Part shown: positions 18,297 through 26,363 of the stretch, one piece after another
How positions within the stretch are numbered: position 1 is the first letter of the stretch
Layout of the letters: every line of letters starts with the position of its first letter
NCBI GenBank assembly: GCA_035571835.1
Contig: DATNBU010000033.1
Coordinates: forward strand, 62,001-126,000
Length of the DNA: 64,000 nucleotides
Source: Candidatus Limnocylindrales bacterium
GTDB lineage: Bacteria > Desulfobacterota > Binatia > UBA1149 > CAITLU01
Direction: 5' to 3'
The notes under the pieces: model-generated
The model's database searches: none
Told to the model about the DNA's origin: nothing
What the model saw: the letters and a program-made list of their open reading frames with translations, nothing else
Program-made: the position numbers and the translations under genes

Positions 18297-18464
18297 GCTC
18301 CGTCGATCATCCGGCCCAGAGCGCCAAGCACCGAGCTTTTTCGCCACTACCCCGGCCGAACCTCGGCACCGCCGACACGAGACGCCCAGCCAGGCGGCTG
18401 AGCCGAGGCGATTGCAGCCACACCCGGCCCGGCCCGCGAAGCGTCGCGAAGAACAAGCCCTCAA
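18297..18464 (-). pseudogene. Decayed copy of the AIM24 gene 3' end
   Basis: Matches the last ~165 nt of the AIM24 gene (15469-15633), including a shared CTCCGTCGATCATCCG block and the GCGAAGAACAAGCC end, in the same orientation. Several substitutions and small indels break the frame. It is a partial duplication left beside the island border and cannot encode a working product. Confidence 0.75.
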
Positions 18465-18493
18465 TGTGGAATCACGCCGCGATGCGCGGGGAA

Positions 18494-18513
18494 TGGTGGA
18501 GGCGGGGGGAATC
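18494..18513. repeat. Distal attachment-site repeat (att core)
   Basis: TGGTGGAGGCGGGGGGAATC, identical over 20 bp to the 3' terminus of the tmRNA gene at 34839-34858. Identity stops at once on both sides, as expected for a site-specific recombination core. Confidence 0.85.
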
Positions 18514-18743
18514 CAAGTTTCAACTTCTCCCGCAAATTTCCTTTAGAAACCAAGGACTACGTAGCACACGGGAGACGTTGTTGCACTCTATGTTGCACTG
18601 GAATGCGTCTTCGCAAGTCTGGGGCTGTCACAGAACGTCACTGATTGTGAACGCTCGACTATCCACCTTAGCCCCTCCGAATCGTCCACCCTCGGCCCAA
18701 CCGTGCCAGCTTCATTAGGTCCATTGGCGGACTCCCAAGCCGT
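18514..18743. other. Non-coding island end with a terminal repeat
   Basis: No gene seen. It holds ATGTTGCACTGGAATGCG at about 18593-18610, nearly identical (one mismatch) to the sequence at about 34701-34718 at the other island end, followed in both by a CTGTCACAGA motif (18626 and 34750 regions). These may be remains of matching island ends or integrase arm sites. The stretch separates the att core from the first cargo gene. Confidence 0.5.
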
Positions 18744-19039
18744 TCATTTGTCAGAAACGCAATAGTCGCCGCTTGGGAAATAGCCACCCGGACAAGGGCC
18801 GTTCCGGGGAATCGCCTGCTTGCTGACATCCGATTGGGCGACGCAATAGTTGCCGCTAGAAAAGTAGCCGGATGGACACGACCCGACTTTCGGAAGTGCG
18901 AATCGCGCCTTAGCGTCGGGGACGCAGTAGTTGCCGGAAGCGAAGTAGCCGGTTGACAGGCACCGGACTTTTCTAATGGCTGTGGAGAGGCGGCAGGGGC
19001 GTTTGCAGCTATCCCCAAGACTGCGGTAACCACCAAGAG
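18744..19039 (-). pseudogene. Exported protein with cysteine repeats, frameshifted
   Basis: The first part (from TTG/GTG near 19036-19039) encodes a signal-peptide-like start, LLVVTAVLGIAANAPAAS. The rest, in the next frame, encodes three repeats of the form CPxGYFxSGNYCV. Reading TGTC-AACC as having lost one C (TGT CCA ACC GGC TAC) would give CPTGYF, the exact repeat consensus, so a single-base deletion or sequencing error separates the two halves. The repeats look like small disulphide-stabilised modules. It is the last minus-strand gene of the island. Confidence 0.6.
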
Positions 19040-19058
19040 GCTGGATTCTGCTCAAAAC

Positions 19059-19748
19059 CTATCTGCGCCGAATCTCAGGTATTACGCCCTCTAGCAGATC
19101 CAACGAGGGGTCCCAGTCGAATCTCCGAAACAGTTCCCTAGCCCACTTCAGACCAATCTGCCTACTCTCCGCAACGAGATAGCTGCGATCAAAGCTTGAT
19201 TCCTTAACGTACTGCCGCAAGTCAGTTCGCCTTGCTGGGAAAAGCGGCATTCGACCATGGCCATCCACCCACAACTCACGACCCTCTATTCCATGGCACC
19301 CCACCTGCACGAACATCTGCTCGTCCCCTGCCGCTGTCAGTGAGATGGCTGAAGCGAACTCAAATATCTCCGTAAAACGATAAATGGTGTCGCCAATACC
19401 AATCAACGCATCACGAGGCGGCTTGGGTGGTCGTGGACTCCAATTGGCGGTGTCTTCTGCCCAGTCCAGATTGAAAGCCTTCAGATAAGCAAACTGGCCG
19501 TTCTGGAAGATTCTCCAGCGTTCAAGATGATGCTCCCACTCGATGTCCTGCTGAACCCAGTTCTCACCTATCTTTGGAGGATGGCGTTGATCTATGTGCG
19601 GAAAATCCCAACCTCTTATCTGAATTGACGACCGCTGAACGAGTGGGAACAAGTCTGAAATGCTCTCAATTCGGTCAGGAACAAAGAGCTTTGGTCGAAT
19701 GACTACTCTCCAGTAGCCGTGAGTCCTAATCTTCTCAGCGACACTCAT
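19059..19748 (-). CDS. Hypothetical protein, partner of the AlbA_2-domain protein
   Basis: 229 aa, soluble, no signal peptide or membrane segment, rich in Trp and aromatic residues (IRGWDFPHI, WVQQDIEWEHHLERWRIF). I recognise no domain. The start overlaps the end of the AlbA_2 gene by 4 nt (19745-19748), so the two are almost certainly translated together. This pairing and the location in a defence island suggest a sensor or effector role with that protein, but the sequence itself shows no catalytic motif. Confidence 0.75.
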   Translation of the reverse strand: MSVAEKIRTHGYWRVVIRPKLFVPDRIESISDLFPLVQRSSIQIRGWDFPHIDQRHPPKIGENWVQQDIEWEHHLERWRIFQNGQFAYLKAFNLDWAEDTANWSPRPPKPPRDALIGIGDTIYRFTEIFEFASAISLTAAGDEQMFVQVGCHGIEGRELWVDGHGRMPLFPARRTDLRQYVKESSFDRSYLVAESRQIGLKWARELFRRFDWDPSLDLLEGVIPEIRRR

Positions 19749-20350
19749 GCGTCGAAGTCTTCCAGTTGCTCATCGTACTGAGACTCGTTCGTCTGTAACG
19801 CAACAGCGGAGCCGCTAATTCCGGCTCGACTCGCCATCTGGAGAAAGCGTCGCACGCCCTTCTCCACTGCGAGGTCAAGTAGCTCTCTCATTTCCGCGTG
19901 ATTCGGGATCTCGGTTGTCTCGGTTCGTCCCCGTCGCCGCACATAACAAGCACCGGCCCTAAGCTCACCGGGATAGTCTCGCTTGCATAATACCGGCACG
20001 TCTTGGAACTCTTCCACGAGGACTACTATAAAATCGAGGGTGTCAACTGTGAGCCGCTCGACTCGGACTTCAACATGAGGATCGACATATCTCGCCATGG
20101 CTCCGACAACTGCGTCGTACTGCCAAGATCCCAGATCAGCGGCAGCAATTCCTTCTGCGATCAGTCGCTCCCCGTGTTCTCGAACGCCCACAACGATCTT
20201 TCCACCCCCTCTCCTATTCGCCATCGCCATTGCCGCCTTGGCAACTTTGGGAAGAAGAGAAGCTTCAGAGCGTGATCCACCGCTCTTAAACTCAATGCCG
20301 GAAAGTTCGTGACCAACCGCCAAAAGCTGCCGGAACTCAGCCTCGTCCAT
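19745..20350 (-). CDS. AlbA_2 / Schlafen-type putative DNA- or nucleotide-binding protein
   Basis: 201 aa. The AlbA_2 pattern is visible: GIEFKSGG (residues 18-25), then KVAKAAMAMANRRGGGKIVVGV, the characteristic 'A-N-GG-hh-hGV' block, and a later ACYVRRRGRTETT strand. Schlafen-like AlbA_2 proteins bind or cleave nucleic acids and are common in bacterial defence and regulatory loci. There is no C-terminal helicase or HTH domain; the protein ends soon after the core, so any effector is probably the coupled downstream gene. It lies 12 nt after the PIN gene in the same operon. Confidence 0.8.
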   Translation of the reverse strand: MDEAEFRQLLAVGHELSGIEFKSGGSRSEASLLPKVAKAAMAMANRRGGGKIVVGVREHGERLIAEGIAAADLGSWQYDAVVGAMARYVDPHVEVRVERLTVDTLDFIVVLVEEFQDVPVLCKRDYPGELRAGACYVRRRGRTETTEIPNHAEMRELLDLAVEKGVRRFLQMASRAGISGSAVALQTNESQYDEQLEDFDA

Positions 20351-20362
20351 AGGGCAATTTAC

Positions 20363-21493
20363 CTAGTCCTCTGAAACCCAAGCTCTGATTACAGTATCGA
20401 TGAACATATTCGACGCCTCTAAGAGAGCAACGAGTTCAGACTCATCGAGATCCTCAACCGCTAGCTTCTGCTTGTCGAGGGTTACTACCAAAAGTCCTTC
20501 TACGTTGATCGGGACCTCGCTTTCCTCGGCCTCAAAATAATGATCGTTCAAGTCGGTGACCGAGATAAACTTCGTCTCATCATCATGCATCGCATAATAG
20601 TCGGACTTAGAGAGCGGGTAACTAAGTGTACCTGAAGTATTGATCTCAAAAGGCAGCGCAAAGACTCCGTTGCCGTAATACTGCGCACCATCGTAGTCGA
20701 ACTGCGTTTCTCCCGGTTCCGGCTCTAAGTCCCACTCCAGATTAGCTTCCTCGTTCTCCACCTTGGACCAACTGACGACGCCCAGAAGTGCCCCTGTTAC
20801 CTTCGTCGCTAGGAATTTTTCGAGCCGTCCCGAGTTAGCGGCCAGCAAAGGAACCAATCTCTCGAAGTTAATTCGTGCATTGCTCTCTTGGATCAGATCT
20901 TGGCCAACGGGCGATCCCAGAAACTCCTTCAACGTTGCATAGCAGGTAACTTTCGGATTACCGGCAAATGACTCCCGCATCTTCTTATCATGCGAGATTA
21001 GCGACAGGTCTCCATGTGCTAACGCAACGTCACGTAGACTCTCGACAATAAAAGCGTCCGGGAATCCCTCTCGGTCTTTCGCTTTCTTATATGGCGGACT
21101 GCCCTTGAAGTAGGCTTCGATCACCGCCGCGCCATGGTGATCTCGCACGAAGGGCACGGAGGCATTGATGTCTTTAAGCCACTCGTCAAACTCATCCGTT
21201 ACGGCCTTCGCTACTTCATCGGCGTTGTGTTGCTTCTTTCCCACTATTCCGGCGCATAGAACGGCCACTGGTGACGACGCTGGCAGCTTTGCGAGCGATC
21301 CGGCAGCAGAATGTAAACGAGTTAGCTTGTCTGCGAAATGCACCTGCTGCTGCGACAAAAACTCTACTCGCACCACTGCCGGAATTGTTACGACAAATGC
21401 AGCTTCTTTCGCCAAGCGCGTGAAGGTAACGAACTCGACGCCCTTTCGGTGCGGATCTTGGCGTAGGATCGAAGTGTCTAGCGCAACCTGCAA
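20363..21493 (-). CDS. PIN-domain (DUF4935-type) protein
   Basis: 376 aa. The N-terminus MQVALDTSIL carries the first PIN aspartate (Asp6). Further acids follow at VRVEFLSQ (Glu), then GFPDAFIVESL (Asp), and SLISHDKKM, the layout of a PIN ribonuclease site. The remaining ~190 residues are an acidic C-terminal region of unknown fold containing SKSDYYAMHDDETKFISV. DUF4935-type PIN proteins are seen singly in defence islands, often without an antitoxin. It is 9 nt downstream of the GIY-YIG gene on the same strand, so an operon is likely. Confidence 0.8.
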   Translation of the reverse strand: MQVALDTSILRQDPHRKGVEFVTFTRLAKEAAFVVTIPAVVRVEFLSQQQVHFADKLTRLHSAAGSLAKLPASSPVAVLCAGIVGKKQHNADEVAKAVTDEFDEWLKDINASVPFVRDHHGAAVIEAYFKGSPPYKKAKDREGFPDAFIVESLRDVALAHGDLSLISHDKKMRESFAGNPKVTCYATLKEFLGSPVGQDLIQESNARINFERLVPLLAANSGRLEKFLATKVTGALLGVVSWSKVENEEANLEWDLEPEPGETQFDYDGAQYYGNGVFALPFEINTSGTLSYPLSKSDYYAMHDDETKFISVTDLNDHYFEAEESEVPINVEGLLVVTLDKQKLAVEDLDESELVALLEASNMFIDTVIRAWVSED

Positions 21494-21502
21494 CCTACGC
21501 TC

Positions 21503-22204
21503 CTATGACTGGGTTACAAATTTCACGATGGTGTCGATTTCGCTGATCGTCGTGTCGAACCACTCTGTGCCGGGAACGTTCTCTCGCCACTTGCCACGGC
21601 TCTTGAGCGTTGCGTGAATGGCCGACTCCACCGCACTGACTCGCTTGACCTGCCATCGGTCCAAGATCCTCGGATTGTCGAAGACTGCACTACTTCTGCA
21701 TTGGTAGTTTACGCGCCCTTCCACGTCGCTGATCGTCTTGCCCACTTTTATTGGAAAGGCTGCGCCTTCCTTCACAAGAACCGGAAAGCTGAAGGCGTAG
21801 ATCCAACCATCGAATTCAACAACTTGGTCGTCATCGTCACCATCATCTTCAATCTCCAGTTCGGCTTCCTCAATCTCCTGCTGAAAATCGGCGTCAGACT
21901 TGAGACGAAACGTGCCCTTGTTGCCCAACCATACAAAAGGCGACCCGGCTAGGTGCTTTGCTTCGTATGCGACCCAGAACTTTAGAGCGCGATACACGGG
22001 CTCAACTCGATCCGCTCTTGCGGCCGGAATCTCCATAGCCAGTTGCTGAGGGGTTAGATGTCGCTCGATAACCCGCTTCGACACATCCAGCATTCTGAAC
22101 ACCATGCCAGAGACCGCTTCGGGTTCTTTGGCGATTTCATCGAGCAGTTCGTACCGCGCAAAGCGATAACAAAACGACTTAGTAGGTTCGAATTGGATAT
22201 TCAT
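21503..22204 (-). CDS. GIY-YIG nuclease family protein (T5orf172/MUG113-like)
   Basis: 233 aa. Residues 1-100 are a helical unknown region and 101-130 an acidic linker (EIEDDGDDDDQ). The C-terminal half has the GIY-YIG core: WIYAFSF (134-140), PIKVGKT (151-157), Arg164, then AVESAIHATL with catalytic Glu193 and the closing GTEWFDT. This is the compact T5orf172-type domain, which probably nicks or binds DNA. It is the first gene after hsdR, 53 nt away, and begins the accessory block of the operon. Confidence 0.82.
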   Translation of the reverse strand: MNIQFEPTKSFCYRFARYELLDEIAKEPEAVSGMVFRMLDVSKRVIERHLTPQQLAMEIPAARADRVEPVYRALKFWVAYEAKHLAGSPFVWLGNKGTFRLKSDADFQQEIEEAELEIEDDGDDDDQVVEFDGWIYAFSFPVLVKEGAAFPIKVGKTISDVEGRVNYQCRSSAVFDNPRILDRWQVKRVSAVESAIHATLKSRGKWRENVPGTEWFDTTISEIDTIVKFVTQS

Positions 22205-22257
22205 CTCTTAGCGGCACCTTGAGAGAAAAGACTTGCACCGTCCAGTGTTGGGAGTTC

Positions 22258-24582
22258 TCACGACACCTCTAGACGTTCGTAGAGATATTTCTGAAACCCA
22301 GTGAACATCTTGCCAACGTCTTCAGCGCGACCAAGGTGAGTCAAGGCATCATGGATCGCCCCATACTTCAGTCGTAGCAGAGGGGTCAGCTTCTCCTGTT
22401 CCAGTTCCTCAACTCCCACCGAAACGTAGTGAGACAAAACAAAGTCGAGGAATGACTTCTGCTTGTCCGTGAAGTGCCCATCGATTTGCGCTTTGGCATT
22501 CTCGGCCCTGACCTCACGCGTCACGGGAGCTACAGCATAAGCAACGTGGGCAAGAACATCGTAGATGTCGCTCCTCTCCGCGTCGATGATCCGTTGCATC
22601 TCCGAAAGCTGCTCGGCCCCGAACCCCTTTTCTGCCAACCCCTGCAACAGCTTCTTTCGGGTCTCAGGGTCGCTCCAAATCCTTCGAAGCTCGTCTTCGT
22701 CTTTGAAGAATTCTGGTAGCTGGCCGAAGAGCATTTCGATGAACTGGTGGGCCGACATTGGAGTGCCATCGGGGTGCCAGAAGGTCGTACACATCATGTG
22801 CTGGATGCTGCGAGCCTTTCCGTCAGCCAGCTTGACCTTCACTCGCTGCCGCTTCTCGTACTTCGCCCCTTCTTCCTCGACTTCCGGGTCTCGCTCCTGT
22901 GGCTTCCGCTCGCCCCTCGGCGTCTTCTCTTCGGGCTCAAGCGGTTCCCCATCCCACTCCGGGTCATTGAAATGGTGATGGGCCTTCACGAAATCCCAAA
23001 TGGTAAAATAGTCTTTCCCGTCGTAGAGCCTCGTCCCTCGTCCGATTATCTGCTTGAACTCAATCATGCTGTTTATCGGTCGAAGCAGGACGATGTTCCT
23101 GACGTTCCGAGCATCCACACCAGTCGAAAGCTTCTGAGAGGTCGTCAGGATAGTCGGGATCGTTTTCTCGTTGTCTTGGAAGTCCCTCAGGTGCTGGTCC
23201 CCCAAAGCACCATCGTTCGCCGTAACTCGCACGCAATAGTTCGGATCTTTGCTCGTCTTGATCTGATTGATGAGGTCTCTGACCAGCAGTGCGTGTTCCT
23301 GAGTTGCACAGAACACCAGAGTCTTCTCGTTCTGATTGATCTGCTCCATGAAGATCTGGACTCGTTTCGCCTCACGCTCTCGAATTTCGATGGATCTGTT
23401 GAAGTCGCTTTCGACGTACCGCCTCCCTTCCTCGATATCGCCGTCAATAACGTCGTCATCAGGCGTAAAAACGTACTCATCGATGGTCGTAGCGATCTGC
23501 TTAACCTTGAACGGCGTCAGGAAGCCGTCGTTGATGCCGTCTTTCAGCGAGTAGATGTAGACCGGCTCTCCGAAATACTTGTACGTATCGATGTTATCCT
23601 TGCGTTTCGGGGTCGCCGTGAGTCCAAGCTGAACAGCCGGTGAGAAGTATTCGAGGATGTCTCGCCAGTTGCTCTCATCGTTGGCCCCGCCTCGATGACA
23701 CTCGTCAATGACAATGAAGTCGAAGAAGTCAGGTGGGTACTCTCCGAAGTAGGGTGAGGGATGGCCGTCCTTGGGTGGACCGCTCATGAACGTCTGAAAG
23801 ATCGTGAAGAACAGACTGCCGTTCTTGGGAACCTTGCCTTTCTTGCGGACATCAGCCGGATCAATCCTTACCAACGCATCTTCGGGAAAGGCTGAGAATG
23901 CGTTGTAGGCTTGGTTGGCGAGGATATTCCGGTCAGCCAGAAACAGAATGCGAGGGCGACGACTAGGCTCTCTAGTCAGACTCCAGCGGCTGTGGAAGAG
24001 CTTCCAAGCTATCTGGAAAGCGATGAAAGTCTTCCCGGTTCCAGTAGCGAGGGTCAGGAGGATGCGTTGGTTGTCCTCTGCAATAGCCTCCATGACTCGT
24101 TCCACAGCGACATCTTGGTAGTAACGACTTGGATGAGATCCGCCTTTGTCCTCGAACGGAACAGCAGCAAAAAGATCTCTCCATGCATTGGCTTCAGAGA
24201 ACGTCAGATTCCAGAGTTCAACGGGTGTCGGGTAAGAAGTTATGTCGCCTTCCTTCCCGTTCTTCATGTCGATTCCGTAGATGCCTTGCCCGTTAGTTGA
24301 GTAAGCAAAGCGAACAGCCAGCTTCCCTGAGTAGTCTTTGGCCTGTCCGACTCCTTCCGTGAGCGGCTTTTCCCATGCCTTGGCTTCGATGACGGCGAGC
24401 TTGTGGTTGCGGTAGACCAGAACGTAGTCGGCAATGCCGGGCTTTGCACGACGGCCATGCCCTTCGATTCGACCGGGAGTCAGGCAGTATTCTCGGAGAA
24501 TTCTGCTGCCCTCGACAACACCCCACCCTGCTTCCTTGAGGGCAGGATCGACGTGTTCGGCTCTGGTCTCGGCTTCGTTCAC
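22258..24582 (-). CDS. hsdR: Type I restriction enzyme R subunit (EcoEI/R type)
   Basis: 774 aa from GTG 24582, the start that matches other HsdR proteins (NEAETRAEHVDPAL). Domains: PD-(D/E)XK nuclease (PGIADYVL, then AVIEAKAW with E-x-K near residues 66-68); Walker A LATGTGKT (178-185); helicase box IDECHRGG; ATP/DNA motifs GRGTRLYDG; and an EcoEI_R_C-type C-terminal helical region. It translocates and cuts DNA when bound to HsdM/HsdS at unmethylated sites. Its start overlaps the stop of the upstream unknown gene (GTGA, 24579-24582). Confidence 0.95.
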   Translation of the reverse strand: MNEAETRAEHVDPALKEAGWGVVEGSRILREYCLTPGRIEGHGRRAKPGIADYVLVYRNHKLAVIEAKAWEKPLTEGVGQAKDYSGKLAVRFAYSTNGQGIYGIDMKNGKEGDITSYPTPVELWNLTFSEANAWRDLFAAVPFEDKGGSHPSRYYQDVAVERVMEAIAEDNQRILLTLATGTGKTFIAFQIAWKLFHSRWSLTREPSRRPRILFLADRNILANQAYNAFSAFPEDALVRIDPADVRKKGKVPKNGSLFFTIFQTFMSGPPKDGHPSPYFGEYPPDFFDFIVIDECHRGGANDESNWRDILEYFSPAVQLGLTATPKRKDNIDTYKYFGEPVYIYSLKDGINDGFLTPFKVKQIATTIDEYVFTPDDDVIDGDIEEGRRYVESDFNRSIEIREREAKRVQIFMEQINQNEKTLVFCATQEHALLVRDLINQIKTSKDPNYCVRVTANDGALGDQHLRDFQDNEKTIPTILTTSQKLSTGVDARNVRNIVLLRPINSMIEFKQIIGRGTRLYDGKDYFTIWDFVKAHHHFNDPEWDGEPLEPEEKTPRGERKPQERDPEVEEEGAKYEKRQRVKVKLADGKARSIQHMMCTTFWHPDGTPMSAHQFIEMLFGQLPEFFKDEDELRRIWSDPETRKKLLQGLAEKGFGAEQLSEMQRIIDAERSDIYDVLAHVAYAVAPVTREVRAENAKAQIDGHFTDKQKSFLDFVLSHYVSVGVEELEQEKLTPLLRLKYGAIHDALTHLGRAEDVGKMFTGFQKYLYERLEVS

Positions 24583-25205
24583 CGGTTCATAGTGGCGACT
24601 TTTCCGGCCTTCCATACGAGAAAGTCGAGAAGACGAATTTCGCTGCAATCCGTCAACCGTCTATCACGCTCCTTCAGCCGCCTGAGTATGCCAGCGACTT
24701 CCGGTAGTGCGGCCCAAGCCGTGTAATCCGTCGCCATTGTCTTCAGAAGGTCAAGAAAAACCCCTATTCGTTCAGCCTTCGACAAATCCCGTGAAGGACG
24801 CTTGCCGCTTCTGAAGGCTAGGACGTGCTTGTCGAATATCGGACTGGTGTCGCTGTGGATGTTTGCCAGCTTGGAGACGAACGAAAACGGCAGAGCCTTG
24901 TCTCCTTTGCGACGTGGCAACTCGCTTAATTCTTCTAGTATCGACGCAACGTCTGGTGTGGCAGTAGGTTCAACGAGAGGAGGATCGAAGAGAATCTGAA
25001 AGTAGCGGTCCTTGAAGTCGGAAGTAAGCCCACCGACATTCAATCCGTAGTAGCCGGTAAAGAGTTGCTTAAACTTCCTGCAGGCCTTTTCAGAGCGATC
25101 ATGAAGAAGCGCCTTTAGATCCAAGTACGGGCAGAAGTCGCAGCAGACCATGAGCGTTTCTGCCTCGTCCAGCGCCTCAATCTGACTTGTGGAGAGTTGC
25201 ATCAT
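24579..25205 (-). CDS. Hypothetical protein encoded between hsdS and hsdR
   Basis: 208 aa, soluble and helical, with a CCDFCPYLDLKALLHD segment near the N-terminus. I recognise no domain. It is tightly embedded: its ATG follows the hsdS stop with no gap, and its stop overlaps the hsdR start. This makes it part of the restriction operon; such genes may regulate or stabilise the restriction complex, which here is inference. The cysteine pair CCxxC is alone and does not make a convincing metal site. Confidence 0.8.
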   Translation of the reverse strand: MMQLSTSQIEALDEAETLMVCCDFCPYLDLKALLHDRSEKACRKFKQLFTGYYGLNVGGLTSDFKDRYFQILFDPPLVEPTATPDVASILEELSELPRRKGDKALPFSFVSKLANIHSDTSPIFDKHVLAFRSGKRPSRDLSKAERIGVFLDLLKTMATDYTAWAALPEVAGILRRLKERDRRLTDCSEIRLLDFLVWKAGKVATMNR

Positions 25206-26363
25206 TTACAATTGGCCTGAGAACGCTTGGTGAAGGAGAGATTTCTTCAGGTTATTAAGAGCGGTGATCTTCTGCTCATAGATAGCGTCGAGTTTGCCTG
25301 TCTCCTGCGAGACGGATTTCAACTCGTCAACAACTCTACGCCGTTCTTCAATGTCCTTCGGCATAGGGATGGGAATACTGTTCAGTGCGCCCTGCGTTAG
25401 CTTGGGCTGGGCCGCACCCCGGATGTATTCATCGAGCACAATGCTCTCTAGGTAAGCCTCGACAAAATGTTGAGTCCCAAGCTCATCGAACTTCAGAACG
25501 TGTGCGTGATTGTTTACCCAACACTTGCCCGTCACAGAGAAGGCGATGGGCGTCGACCTTGCCAACAAATTCGCACCGTCCTCCGAAACTAGTAGAACGT
25601 CGTCATCGAAGATGTAGTCATCAACGTAATCGACTACGCCGGACGCCCCGTAGTATGGATACTCACCGCTCTTACGGTCAGCCTTAGTGATCGGGACACG
25701 CTTGCTGTCTAGGTTCTCTGCCAAGTGATCGAGGGTCTTTTCCGTCCAATTTCGCTTACCGTGCGAGAACATGGACTCTCGATAGCTCTCGAAAACCGCA
25801 CGAGCATTTTGAAGGTTCTTCTCGGCGCTGGCCTTGGCGGTGGCGATAGCCTCGAAAGCTTTGTCGAGAATGCCGATGATGCGCTGCTGTTCGGCAAGCG
25901 AAGGCACCGGGAAGCGAATCCCTGCCAGCATATCGGCGTCAATCTTCAATGTACCGTGTGCGGCAGAACTGATGATGCTTTCTCGGCCACCGTTACCTAG
26001 CGTGTGTCGGAGGGCTAGCAGTAGAAACCGAGGAACTACCTCCTTCGGTGGCTTGATGGCTCGAATGTCTTGGTTGAAAGCAACGGGTGCAACGACCTCG
26101 CCAATCGGTACTCCGTTGGCCAGTCCCATTCCTCGCACGAGGATTAAAAGAGATCCCTCTGGGGCAATCTTCGTCGCAGACTCACGTAGCGCCTTCTCGG
26201 AGATATGAAGTTCTGCGTCTTGAATCTCGTCCGATTTTAGATCTTTGGCTGAAACCCACGGGACACTGCCATTCCAAAAGGCAGCATTACTACGTGAAGG
26301 TGTGCCACCGCTGCTGATGGCGCAGCTTTCACCGACTGAAACCGTTGGCCATCCGGTTTTCAC
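25206..26363 (-). CDS. hsdS: Type I restriction-modification specificity subunit
   Basis: 385 aa with the classic HsdS layout: target-recognition domain 1 (about 1-170, starting WPTVSVGESCAISSGGTPSR), a central conserved helix (LAEQQRIIGILDKAFEAIATAKASAEKNL), target-recognition domain 2 (about 205-350) and a C-terminal conserved helix (ERRRVVDELKSVSQETGKLDAIYEQKI). The two domains each read half of a bipartite DNA site; the site itself cannot be predicted. It overlaps hsdM by 4 nt (26360-26363). Confidence 0.95.
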   Translation of the reverse strand: MKTGWPTVSVGESCAISSGGTPSRSNAAFWNGSVPWVSAKDLKSDEIQDAELHISEKALRESATKIAPEGSLLILVRGMGLANGVPIGEVVAPVAFNQDIRAIKPPKEVVPRFLLLALRHTLGNGGRESIISSAAHGTLKIDADMLAGIRFPVPSLAEQQRIIGILDKAFEAIATAKASAEKNLQNARAVFESYRESMFSHGKRNWTEKTLDHLAENLDSKRVPITKADRKSGEYPYYGASGVVDYVDDYIFDDDVLLVSEDGANLLARSTPIAFSVTGKCWVNNHAHVLKFDELGTQHFVEAYLESIVLDEYIRGAAQPKLTQGALNSIPIPMPKDIEERRRVVDELKSVSQETGKLDAIYEQKITALNNLKKSLLHQAFSGQL

